From positions 4,216,001 through 4,280,000 of the forward strand of contig CM055607.1 of assembly GCA_029379385.1 (NCBI GenBank): a stretch of DNA of 64,000 bases. Reading direction: 5' to 3'. Positions 25,709 to 37,544 of this stretch are shown piece by piece. The translations under genes and the position numbers were made by a program. This DNA comes from Quillaja saponaria. Its lineage: Eukaryota > Streptophyta > Magnoliopsida > Fabales > Quillajaceae. The notes under the pieces were generated by a model, which saw nothing but the letters and a program-made list of their open reading frames with translations, had not been told where the DNA came from and searched no databases. Positions within the stretch are counted from its first letter, which is position 1; each line of letters begins with the position of its first letter.

Positions 25709-27029
25709 CTAGTAGCAACATATAGGGCAGCGGATCAGCCCATTTTCATTACAATCTGGGCAACGCTGGAATCCATACTCAATCTCTTCACCTTCTACTA
25801 CTTCTTCTTCCTCCTCCTCCTCTTCATCAGCTTCATAATATATTTTACAACTTCCCGAACATGTTTCACAAGGCACAAACCTTATATCACCACAAGCCTC
25901 ACATACTTCACTAACATTACCACCACCTCCACTACCATCATCAACCTTTTCACAACAAAGCAATTTTTCAAGCTTTCCATCCTCATGGAGTCTCCAAATT
26001 TCTTCAGCACCACCAATATAATTTCTTCCAACAAACACTCTCGGCAATCCTCCCCCATTAAACCCATCTCCTAATAGCTCTTTCAGCTCCTCCTTGAATC
26101 CCGAATGCATTGATACATCTCGCTCATCAACACGAACACCCAAGCTTTTTAGGATGACCCTCACATGGCAGCAATGCTCATAAGTCTTCCTCACCCCGCG
26201 CAAACTTGTGAAATACAATACCACCTTATCTTTCTTATATGGAGGACATTTAAAATCCATAATCTCACCAATGATTTTCTCTGCATTGGGGGTATCAAAG
26301 GAAAATTCCTTGCCTGCATCGCAGTGTTCTTTCTCATTGTCCAATGGCCTAAAGTAAAATTGGTGATCTGGGGGGCAGCTCCTGAAATGACTCCCTGAAT
26401 GTAGAAATGACTTCTGGATCAAAGTCTGATATCAAAGACTTGGAATTGGATTCATCTGTCATTTGCAGCAATAGGGATTTTGGTGATGCAGACTCACTCT
26501 CCTGCAATTTTGATTTCAGTGTATGAACTGAATCCCGAGCCACATCGAAAGAGAAACTCCGGAAGTGATTTGGTGATCGGAAAGGACTGGCGTCTTCAAG
26601 GCCTTCCATTAATTCCCATGTATTAATAGTTTCTGGCTCGCCGGGCGGCGTTCTTACAGGAGTTCTGGGAATAACTTTTGGTATTTTTTCCTCAATCATA
26701 TTAGACCATGTCTTGGCTTCAATAAGTTCCACTGAGAAATCCTTTCTTTTATCCTTACTGTCACTGATATTACCATTACCATACTTGGCTAAATCATTCA
26801 ATTCACCATTTTGGGCATCGTTGTGATTAGCATTACCTATCTGCTGATTTGAAATAGAAGAATCAAGCTTGAGAGAACCCAATGTGGTGGAGGTGAGAGC
26901 GACAACATGGTAGTTGTCCCCTTTACTTTGAGGTGGGTGGTGTATATGCATTGAGTAACTTCTTGGGACAGGTGAATATGGAGCGTGACAGTGTTTGCAT
27001 CTCTTTCCTTTAGAATTTGCACAACCCAT
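25709..27029 (-). CDS. Glutaredoxin-domain protein (At3g28850 type), one frameshift
   Basis: Intronless gene for a plant-specific glutaredoxin family protein of about 440 residues. I start it at the ATG giving MGCANSKGK, because MGC is a likely N-myristoylation/palmitoylation signal shared by this family. The N-terminal half has the family motif INTWELMEGLED. The glutaredoxin fold begins KVVLYFTSLRGVRKTYE and continues with ILKSLGVRVDERDVSMHSGF and LPRVFVGRNYIGG. The usual CxxC redox centre is missing at the end of the first strand. The C terminus has four CxxC pairs (CEAC, CETC, CPDC, CPIC), a zinc-finger-like module resembling DnaJ cysteine repeats, interrupted by an acidic run. The frame breaks inside a run of six G (plus strand 26370-26375) between QELPP and DHQFYF. 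Five G would restore it, so an error is at least as likely as a real mutation. Confidence 0.88.
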
Positions 27030-30000
27030 GATCACAAACTAAACAAACCCAATTTGGATTGAGAAGAAAGAAACAGAAAAACAAACTGGGTGGCTATTGA
27101 AAAGTGTACAATAATCAAAAGGGGAGGGTACCAAAATGGGGATTGGGAATTAGACAGAAAAGGAACATTCCCAGTGGTTGAAAGAGCTGGAAGATGGCAA
27201 AAAGCATAAGATTGAGAAAAGAAAAGCAATTAGAAGCTTCCTCTGCTTGTGACTGATCGGAATGATTCCAAGAACCCTGACTTAGTTTTTCAAGTTAAAT
27301 ATTTAATCTTTAGGGATTATTAAATGCAACAACGGCAGAGATGGATCAAAACGCTAAGACTCAAAAATATGACACTAAATTTACAGAGCAAATTTTCGAA
27401 ACCGTCAAAGCCCAGATGGGATTTTGGTTTTCAACTAATTGCTTGCACCACGAGAAAGATAACTACTTTACACCATCCCAGAAAAAAGAAAAATCTCACC
27501 GCAATTTCGCCAATCACTGTTCCAATAAGCCCGGGAATGATTCATGTGAAAGTGAAAACATCACATTAGGCTCTCCTTCCTCTTAGTCCTTATAATGCAA
27601 TCACTATTTGCTGCAGATGAAGAGGACCCAGTTGCGAGAAAAGACAAACGGAGAAGAAGAACAAGCAGTTAGTTTCAGAGATCTTGGAATTTCCAAAATC
27701 CCTTGCAAAAATGATTGAATACAGAGAAGAATAAAATAGCCGTCCGTGATTGACAAAATTCTAGAAGACAAATGAATAAGAAAATCGAATTCCAAAGTCA
27801 AAGAACAAGGGATAAAATACCAAACAAAACCCAAACGTTCACAACACCTTGTCTCTCTATAGTTCTAATTACAGAGAGAAACTTTCTCTCTCTAAAAATT
27901 TAGCTAGAGAGAGAAATGGGTTGCTGCCAGAGACCTCCTCTATATCTTGGTTTTGAAACTTTTTGAAGTTTTCAGATAAGAGAAAAGAAATGGAGGCGGA
28001 GGTAGAATTGTTCTTCGTTGAATGCGGGGATTATTGCTTGAATGACCGACTCCCCACGAACAAGTCGAAAACTCTCCCACTTTATTATGAACTTTTTAAT
28101 TTTTTATTTATATTGGTGTGCTGTAGAAGTACTAATCCATGAGCGGCTGATGTTACACTAGTAACCCTGAGATTGACGGGTAAAAATACAATAATAACCC
28201 TGGTATCAGCCCTCCTAGTTTCCACTTAAACAATGCCATTGTTTAGTTTCCATAGCTTGTTTTTTTAGGTGAAAACTTAATATTTTTTTTTTCCTATTAT
28301 CACTTTCTCTTTTTTAGAGTACTACTTTGTTATTTTGAGAGTATAATGAAATTTATTTTAACTCTTGAAAAATTTCAATGATCAAATTTGATGGTAACAA
28401 TTTAAACATGATATGATGATAATACCCATAGAGTGATATATGGGTGAATAAAGTGACAAGGTGCCCTTTTTTTCATTATATGTGTACACTAACTTGCCAA
28501 TCTCAAAAAATAAAAAATGACACGCTTGAAATTGTGATCAAATATCAGATGACGTTTAGAATGTAAGATTAAAAAATACTGTGTAAATTTTAAATTTTTA
28601 ATTCAAAATTTGTTTGTAGTTTTTATAAATTAAGATAGTCCTTAATTAAAGCATTAAGGACAAAAAAAATATTATCTTAATCAAAACTTTAATGAATTTG
28701 GGTTAAGATTTATTAATTTAATGTTTTGATGAGAAATTATTTTCAATATTATATTTTAAATTTCACATGCATATTAATAATACAAGTTAATTAACATTTT
28801 TACTGTCATTAACATGAAGAATAAATCTTATGTTAATTCCCAATAGAGAGAGGAACAAAATTGATAAATTTAATTTTTTAGAGATTTAATTGATAAAATT
28901 TAACATTGAGGGACTAACTTAATAATTTAAAATCTTTCAGGGACTGAACATTGAAGGACAAAATTGATAAGTTAAATTTTCTTAATGACTTGATTAATGA
29001 AATTAACCATTGAGAGACAAAATTGATAAGTTGAGCATTTTTGAGGAATCAAAATTATAGTTTATTTTTTTTAGAATGATAGTTTTTTAAAAAATTAATT
29101 TTTTAAATTAGTCTACATTAATAAAAATTCTTTTAAATAAATATATATTTAGACAAACATAAAAGATATCTCTCTTCTTTAGAATAATATAAATAGATAA
29201 ATATAAGTTACATAAGTGAGTTTGTCAACTGCTTATCAATCATCTTCAATTATTTTTGCTAAACACACCTCCATGCCCAAAAAATAACACGAAATTAGAG
29301 AGTTAAGATTTCATAAACAAACAATATCCTGCACAACCCGTTAGATCAAATAATATCAATTACCAACTTAAGCTTTCACGTAAATTCAATCCAAAGTTAG
29401 CATTGAAAGTTTTTGAGAATTAGTAGAAGTATGAATTGATGGATCATAATAAAACGTGTGCTTCAATGTTGCCTGCATTGCAATTTGGCCATTTGGCCAT
29501 TTGGCATTTGATGTTACTTGGATTTCACTAATTGCAATGTCATGTCCTTGAAATATGAGATTTACAGCAAAAGGTAAATACGTGTATCCATGTACATGGA
29601 TCGAGGATTGGAGATTGGCCTAACTTATAATTGCATGTAGAAATAATTAATTGATTACGTTTTTATTTAACCATCCTTCACGTGGGGGGCACGTGAAGCA
29701 TTTTTCTTTACAGTTTTCACTTATCACTTATGATAGATTGAGTATAAAGACACTATTTTTTAAAAATAAATTTTATTATTTTTAATTTTTTTTTATGAGA
29801 CATGTTGAATTTGAGACAGTTAGAATAGACCATTTAATTACACAATGCTAACTCATAAATGGAATATGGTGACACTATAAAAAGTCAGATCATAAGAATG
29901 GCTAAGAGACTCTTTGGTATGCGAATTGAGACAATGATAATTATTGGAGATTTATGAATTCTTATTATGTGATATGTGAGGATAAAATATCGTACATACT

Positions 30001-31276
30001 ATTAAAATTTTAAATTAATAATAACACTTACTTCTTAATCCACATCCTATCTCTCTAATTAACTCATCTCTTTATTAAACTATTTTATTTTTATGTAATT
30101 GGTTATATTATAAATTGTTATACATTATGAATTAGTTTTAAATAATAATTTTATAATATAATATTTTAAAATATTATATTAAAAATTAAATAATCTTTTT
30201 TAATAAATTTGATATATACTATTTGTGCACTAAATACTCTAATTTATACATACCATCCGTAGGTAATTTTACACTCAAATTAACTTATCACTTTTACAAT
30301 CATCATACCAAACTGATATTTGATATATATTTAATCATATTAAATACATATCAGATGCCTAATTTGACATTTACGACTTATGTAATTTGATTTTTACAAT
30401 TTGTATGCTAAATGAGTCCTAACTTTGTAAATTGTTTTCTATCCCTTGAGTCAAAGTTTTATAATCAAATATCTCATTAATTATGATGCTACAATGTGAA
30501 TCCACCCTTGTCATACAAATAACTCTTAAGTATGACTCAAATTATATTATTTCAAGTAAACAATATGTTTATTTCATTAATTTATAATTTGATTTGAGAT
30601 CTTGAAGTATTTATAGAGATATTTTATTTAGATATTTTATTTTTGATCAAATCAGGAAAAAATGAATTAATAATTTAGTGCCATTCTAATTAATAAATTC
30701 AGAAAAAAGAAATTTGATTCTAGCTAGTAGTAGAATTTTCCATATAATAAAACGTACATGCTACTCCTCTATATATATATATATACATGATGCTGAATAC
30801 AAGGAATTTGGTCTATACTATTAATACAACTAACTCATTATTAATCTTATACCAAATTTTTGAAAATTTGCAATAATATATGATTGTTTACCGGAAAAAA
30901 CGGGTAGAAAATAATATATCAGCTAATGAGATCGATTGGGGTTCAAATGGTTGCCGACTTGTCAAGGTGTGGGAGTAAGTAAAGGTGTTCTTGGATGGAA
31001 TGTTTGTCTGCCTATTGCTTGTGACTTAAATTCATGAACTTCATTTCCCTTATATTATATATATTTTTTATAACAAAATAATCATAAAACAAAACTTATT
31101 TTTCTCTGTTAATTATAAGCTTTTAAGTTGATGTCTTTGATATTTAGACAAATCCTTAGATGTGATTATGTGAAAATCTAGTAGGCTTATTTTTTTTAGT
31201 CAAAACATGTTTTGTTACATTATTGAGATAGAAGAAGATGACTATGTCGGCTAAGAAGAAAGTAGTTGGATGTAAT
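27030..31276. other. Glutaredoxin gene upstream region and gene-poor DNA
   Basis: 27030 to about 28060 is the upstream region and probable 5' leader of the minus-strand glutaredoxin gene. It contains a 12-bp-arm GA/CT hairpin at 27883-27916. Beyond that the DNA is very AT-rich. Around 28850-29050 the motif ACAAAATTGATAA recurs several times, which looks like the remnant of an old repeat. No coding sequence was recognised. Confidence 0.6.
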
Positions 31277-31630
31277 TAGGCTTGGTAATGCTGTGATTTT
31301 TTGAGGGGTGATGTGCTATTTTAGCTAGGACTCTTAGAGTTGCTTTTAAAAAATCACAACAGTAATGTTTGGTAAAATAATGTAAAAACTGTTTCAAATT
31401 ATGCTTGATTTGATAATGTTGTGGTTTTTCATTAACAATTAAGGTTATATTAGACTTTTAAATTTTTGAGAGCATAAGCCAACTTTTAAAGCACCCCTTG
31501 AGGTGCTTATAAAAGCAACCCTAATCTTTAAAAGCCTTGAACAGAAGCACCCTAACTTAACATAAAAAATTGACTTATGCTTTTCATAAGCATAAGCACC
31601 ACCCAAATGAGCATTATCAAACCAAGCCTT
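31277..31630. mobile_element. hAT-type MITE-like element
   Basis: The left end AGGCTTGGTAATGCT is matched by the right end, whose reverse complement is AGGCTTGGTTTGATAATGCT. The interior is noncoding, with inner inverted matches (AAGCATAAG and GCATAAGC). About 350 bp with GGCTTGGT-type ends resembles non-autonomous hAT elements common in dicots. I could not fix an exact 8-bp target duplication. Confidence 0.6.
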
Positions 31631-34600
31631 AATAGTTTGATAATTTGGGTTAGAGATTAATATTAAAATAAAATAAAAAATATTAATTAATTAATTATTG
31701 ATTGAAACTTAAAATTATAAATAAATAAACTAAATATTAATTAATAGATTATTTATGTAATTGGATATTGATAGACAAATTATAATTATTTTGGGTAATT
31801 GACAGTTCGTTTCAAAAGAACTGAAGCCATCAACCAAGCTTTGATAACCGCTTGGTTTTTTCTCTCATACAACAGATATTTGAGCAAGCCATATTTTCAT
31901 GTGTTCAAATCATGTGCTTGAACAAGTTGTTGAGGATGTTGAATAAGAGGAATATATCTAAAAATATTAACACAGAGTTTGTAACATCTTTTTAAAACAT
32001 AACACATTGTTATTTTTGTATATACATTTTTGTCTGTTATTTTCAAACATTAATTATGTATTGTTGACAATCAGATTTGATATCTCTTGACAATTCGTGA
32101 ATCATATTAGTAGATTTGAATTGAGCATGATCATTTATTAGGATGAGATTTATTAATGAATCTGGTCAATTTCAGATAAAATCGGATTTTTTATCCAATC
32201 AGATTTATTGCCATATCTAGTTGCACCATTGATCCTCATGCAAATTAACTAATGAAATTTAGATTGATTTGAAGCTCACTTTATCTAATTTTTTCCAACC
32301 ACTGGATTCACATATGAGTGAATTACAATTTGTTTGTTCTAAAAATATTTGGGCTAAATTATACTTAGTTTTTATAATTTACATCAAAACTCACTTTCGT
32401 CCTAGTTATAGTAAAAAAAAGATACAATCAAAGTTTTATAGTTTCAAAATCAGGCCATTTAAATCTCTACCTTCACATTATGTTAAAATTAACTTAACAA
32501 AGATGATGTGAATTAATATGAGATGAGATTGACTCACAATATTGGCACTGAAATTAACCTTATAAAACTAACTTAGAAACGAAATCAACCTTAAAAAACT
32601 AATCCATCTCAGCCCGATCCTCCTCTCATGAATTTGTCTCTCTTCATCCTCAACCTAAATGAACCCTTAATTATCCCCTTTCTACCTTCGGCAAAAATAA
32701 AAATGTTATGGTCATTGATTCATTGGTATCCTAAAGCCAGAAAAATAGTTGACTCTTTACAATCAGCGTAAGTGGTTTATTATTCATTATTACAGAACAC
32801 AAGGGAATACCCACACTAGTAACTATCCACCAGGCTAAATTTGGAGCCCAATCATAGACTAGCAAGTAGCAAGCAAGATTAATAAGTTTGGGCCATTTAA
32901 ATGTCAAACTGTCCAGAGTAGTAAGCAACAATTTTAGAGACACAATACTATTTTCAAATAAATCTTATTTTTATTTTGATCTCTTTTTTTTTTTTTTTTA
33001 ATGGTAAGGTGTGTCCGAACCATGATTTACAAACACCTCTATCTCATAATCATTTGTTAATTAATCAAAGTGCCTTTCCTAACATGAATATTCTCAAATT
33101 GCTTTCTACAAATTCACAAATTGCCCATAAGTATTTCTATTTTTATGACTAAACTATTTTGATCATTTGAAAACACATCTACTATCAATTTAGTCCTTAA
33201 AAAATAACTATATTCTATCAATTTAGTCTAAGCTACTCTAACATTGTATTAATTTAGTCCTACTGTTACTTAGTTGTCTTAGCAGAAGAGTCATAGAATA
33301 CAAATAAATATGTTTTCTCTTTTACTATTTTTTTTTTCACACTCACTTACGGATATGTAAGCACATTAAAATACAAATGATAGCTATAAATAAAATTAAG
33401 AGAAGTAAAAAGTACCCTTTGCAATTGATTTACAAAATTTATAGAAGACTTTTCACTTTAAAATAAAAAAATTATCTTGAATAAAAATATTTGTGAGTGT
33501 GATGATAATTTTACACTGTTATCTTCTTTAAGAAAACTATAAGAATAGTATGCAGCATGCATAATAAACAATATAATCTTAGGGTTTACTTAGATGAAGG
33601 AGAATGGAAGGAAAGAAAATAGAAAAAGAGTGTCGTACTCTTTTTTCTAGTGTCAGAGTTTTTTTTTAAATGAGTGAGAGTTAATGAAGGGTATATGTAT
33701 CCTCCAAAACTTTTTATTTTTATTTTTTTCAATTCTTTCAAAATGAAAGGATTTGGAGAGGAAAAATAATGCACATTATAATCTTTTTTTGTTGTGACTA
33801 ATATATCTCTTATTCTTTTTATTAAATACCTACTAATATTTAAATAAAACTTGTTAATAGCAAAATAGTAAAATTATATAATAATAATATATTATATGCT
33901 CTCACCTCTCAACTCTTAAATAAGAAATATATCTTATCATTTTTTTTTCTGTCCCTTTATTTTTTTTAATTCCCAAATAAGAGAGATGGTTGTGTCGTTT
34001 TTTTAACTATTCTCCTATTCTCTCCTTTCATTTAAACTCCTCTCTTCTCCCTCCAAATTGATCTCACGTAGACCCTAAAGAGTTAAACAATGGAGAGTCT
34101 AAAAGAAATTCTGGGTGAGCGATCCCAGATTTACCGAATAGATTACAATAATATATATATGTAGCAGAAGTACTGCTTAATGTTTTGATTTGAGAATAGA
34201 AGAAGCAGCTAACATTAAAGAACTAATTAGAACTCCAGCAAAGACATTTAAATTAAAGAATACAGATAAAGGAAAGAAGGAACTCGCTAGGAAGGGTTTG
34301 AAACAAGGGCACATGGGAAGCAGTAGGGTCATGTGGACAAAACTCAGAGCACTTTTTTAATTAATTTTTGGAAGATGAACAACAAGGCCTATTGCAATTG
34401 GGTACCACGCCCTAAACTTCCAATAAAGGCATGTGAGGTAGCTTTGTTGTAGGCAATACTAAAGCTACCCAGTACTTTTGTGGGGTCTACATTAAAAACA
34501 AAAAAGAAAAAGAAGAAAAAAACTCGCCAAATTCCCCACCATCACCACACAAGAAATGAGTGGGTGGTGGTGGGTTTTCTGACCAGTTTCCTTAGATACA

Positions 34601-34949
34601 CTTAGCATTGGAAAAGTGAAAGCAGCAAATGATTTATCTATGAATAGATAAATGACACATACCATCCCATACAATTTCTTGTTCAAGAGCTAGCTTGGGG
34701 TTGTCCTTGCAAAAGGGGATCAGGGGTAAGTAATGTACGTAGTGGGGACTGTAGGAGAGATGCCCTTAGTTTGGTCCAAAAGAAATCTTGTTTTGTTCCT
34801 CATTTTTTATCTTACAATTGTGCTTCACAAAACACATAATTTCTACCTAATAAGGCATGGTCTATATGGAATAAAGAGAAAAATATCTTTTTTGTGCTAG
34901 AAAATAGAAAGATGTCACTTTTTTTTTTTTAATTAGATATATTAGGGGT
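31631..34949. other. Gene-poor AT-rich DNA
   Basis: No coding gene was recognised; all ORFs are short and composition-driven. The stretch 32340-32600 reads like an old noncoding repeat (phrases such as GGGCTAAATTATACTTAG). Confidence 0.6.
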
Positions 34950-35605
34950 GGTTCAATTTGGTTTTTAAAGGTATAAGTAACCTAATCGAATTTTGGTTTA
35001 GATTCTGTTGTGGTAAAATTGGTTTTTAATAAAAATTGGCAAATCGAACCAAATCAATTTTAATTGAATTAGTTCGATTTTGATTAATTCGGTTTTCTTA
35101 GTCTAAGTATTGAGCTGAATTATTGAGCCTAAAATAGACATATTATATATCTTTTTTTTTTTAAAAATTAATATATATTTTCTCAGTATAAGAATACAAG
35201 TTCGAATCTTAGAACATGTAATTCTTGGGAGGGCCATCATAGTCGCAACACAGAAACCTAAGAAATTAGTTTCATAACAATGTCTGTGGGGAAACCAAAC
35301 AAAAAAATAATAATAAATTTTTTATTTGGCCCACAAAATAAGACTTACATATTTTTTGTTTTTATTTTTTTAATAAAAAAAAACTGAAATATATTATTGT
35401 GGTCCACAAAAATATTGCTTAAATTTATATTAGTTTATTTATTTTAAACATCAATATAATTTTGGTTAAAACAGAGAAATGACAAAAACCGAACCGATAA
35501 TTTTAGTTTCAGTTAATTTTATCAAAAAATAATTGAATCAAACCCCAAATTTTTTTTATTTTGGTTCGATTTTTTGGTTATTATTTGATATTTCCTCCCC
35601 TAGAT
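34950..35605. mobile_element. Non-autonomous DNA transposon-like remnant
   Basis: It begins TAGGGGTGGTTC and ends with the inverted counterpart CCTCCCCTA. Multiple GGTTCGGTT/AACCGAACC-like subterminal motifs point inward from both ends. This TAGGGGTGG end with repeated TTCGGTTT motifs is typical of hAT-like non-autonomous elements in plants. It is diverged, and boundaries are approximate. Confidence 0.45.
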
Positions 35606-35974
35606 CTATTGGGTTTGTGAACTATATCACATGAGATAATAATTATCTCCCTTCTCATAAATTTTTATTCTTAATATAAAGGCAAAATTTGTTACCAAAT
35701 TTTTGGGATTACAGAAAGACTTTACCATATCCATTGCTTCTATATGTAATGGTATTAATATGAAAATTAATAACTATCTAATTAACCCACCTCAACTATG
35801 TTTTAAGTTAGTAAATGAAATTTTAAGATTGAGTTTCAATATTGAACACATCATTGTTTAGTTGCAAAAGAATAGTGAATCATCGACTCTATACATTATT
35901 TTATATTAATTAATACATATCACCTATTTGAATATTTATGATAGCTTATTCATAATATGGTATTGTCACTAATA

Positions 35975-36119
35975 AATATAAGTGAGAAATTATTATCATC
36001 GACAACTTTTAATTTTATCTGCATTTTCCTAAAATATAAACAAACAAATGAATATAAGTGAGAAATTATTATCATCCACAACTTTTAATTTTATCTATAT
36101 TTTCTTAAAATGTAAACAA
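35975..36119. repeat. 76-bp tandem duplication
   Basis: The unit starting AATATAAGTGAGAAATTATT occurs at 35975 and 36051, with three or four substitutions over about 70 bp. Noncoding. Confidence 0.9.
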
Positions 36120-37212
36120 GAGTTAATTAACTCTTATTGGGAGAGAGGCCTAAGCCTTGATACCATGCCAATTGACCTATTGCTCTGGCTGGCGATTTGA
36201 ACTTCACTTTGACTAAGCAATAACCAATTAGTTACCATGTCTAAGAAAATGATAAGGTTAAGGAGTGAATGTATTTCAAAATCTCAGCAGACACCAAAAG
36301 AATATGTTATAAAAATAGCCAAAAGACTCCAGCATTGATGCCAGACTCACATTAGTTAATTAACTGGAAGTGCAAGATCCAACATTGATGAATAAAAAAT
36401 AAATAAATTATATATATCGGAGATCACTTAAATTGCAATTATTTATAAATATAATTATTAATGTTCTCCTCGGATTCTGGATTTTCATGTTACCAAGTTT
36501 TCTCATCACACATGGCCTGTAAAATTATCCAAGAGGGTAAACAATTGGGATTGTTAATGAGGTTATCCATTAGCTTACACACAAATGGAGACTAAATTTC
36601 CTAGTTGATGTTCATAGTGGCTCTCTATGGACAACAACTTAAAATGCAACACAATAATATAACATGAATTATTAATTATGAGAAATTTTAAAAAATTATG
36701 ACATTGATCATAGAGTAATACAAAATTATTAACGTCTGAAATTGATACTTATAAACTCAATTTTCTTTTTTCTTATTTATATAATTCTCTAATTATTGTA
36801 TTCCTTAACGTATGTAGTGATTTGGATTTCACTCATTAATTTTATATGTTCAACACCCAATTTAAAATTAGCCCTGAATTGACAGGATGACCAACACAAA
36901 CATGATTTGGTAAACCCAAATTATTTTATTTATGCATTTTAACCAACGTATTGAATGCATAACCAAAACCAAACAAACTAGATTTCTCCATACATGTCAC
37001 AGCAAACTCATCAACAATTAAATATCAGTTTTTTTTTTTTTTTAAAGGAAAGGGATTTACTAGACCAAATTCTTCATGCTTGGCCCCATTTCCAACAATA
37101 AAAGGCTAAAACAACCATTAAAATAAACAATAATGTATTTGTTCCAGAAGTTAAATTCTAGAATCATTGAGTAGAACTTATTTTTAGCTCAATGTATAGT
37201 GTAAAAGAGAGA

Positions 37213-37215
<3 letters not shown>
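36120..37215. other. Region upstream of the HD-Zip gene
   Basis: No gene recognised. The downstream part should contain promoter sequence of the HD-Zip gene. Near 36150-36170 there is a GATACCATG motif, which on the minus strand resembles a retrotransposon primer-binding site, but no element can be built around it. Confidence 0.55.

Positions 37216-37258
<43 letters not shown>
37216..37258. repeat. Compound (TC)n(AT)n microsatellite at the HD-Zip promoter
   Basis: About fourteen TC units are followed directly by about seven AT units. It lies about 270 bp upstream of the start codon. The AT part doubles as the only TATA-like sequence here, so the repeat probably sits in the core promoter or at the start of the 5' UTR. 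Confidence 0.92.
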
Positions 37259-37369
37259 GAGAGCTAGATGATGGGTCCACTATTATCTCTGCTACATTAC
37301 CCAATTTACGCCTCTCGTTTTCTCTCAACCTGAAAATCGCTGTCTTTGATCAGTCTCTGCACCTCATCC

Positions 37370-37544
37370 ATGTCTCTCTTTCTAAATTCCCTGTGATCAC
37401 CAATACCATGAGAGTGAAAGCCAGAACCTTTGATCCACCACCTCTTAAATTGGTGTTCTTTAAGACCCACCAAAACTAACCCAAATTGGCTTAATCTGCA
37501 TGAATGATATCACCCATAATTTCTATGGCTTTCCCACCTCATAG
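37370..37544 (+). promoter_or_regulatory. Cluster of three upstream ORFs in the HD-Zip 5' leader
   Basis: Three ATGs precede the main start. Their ORFs are 37370-37396 (8 codons), 37408-37479 (23 codons, starting MRVKARTFDPPP) and 37500-37544 (14 codons, [14 protein letters not shown]). The third overlaps the main ATG at 37525 in a different frame. If the leader is transcribed as expected from the TATA-like position, the uORFs should lower main-ORF translation. Their existence is read directly; regulation is inference. Confidence 0.55.

Noticed and set aside
27324..27586. Two overlapping 81-residue ORFs upstream of the glutaredoxin gene
   Set aside because: Overlapping in two frames, low complexity, no recognisable motif; more likely leader or promoter DNA.
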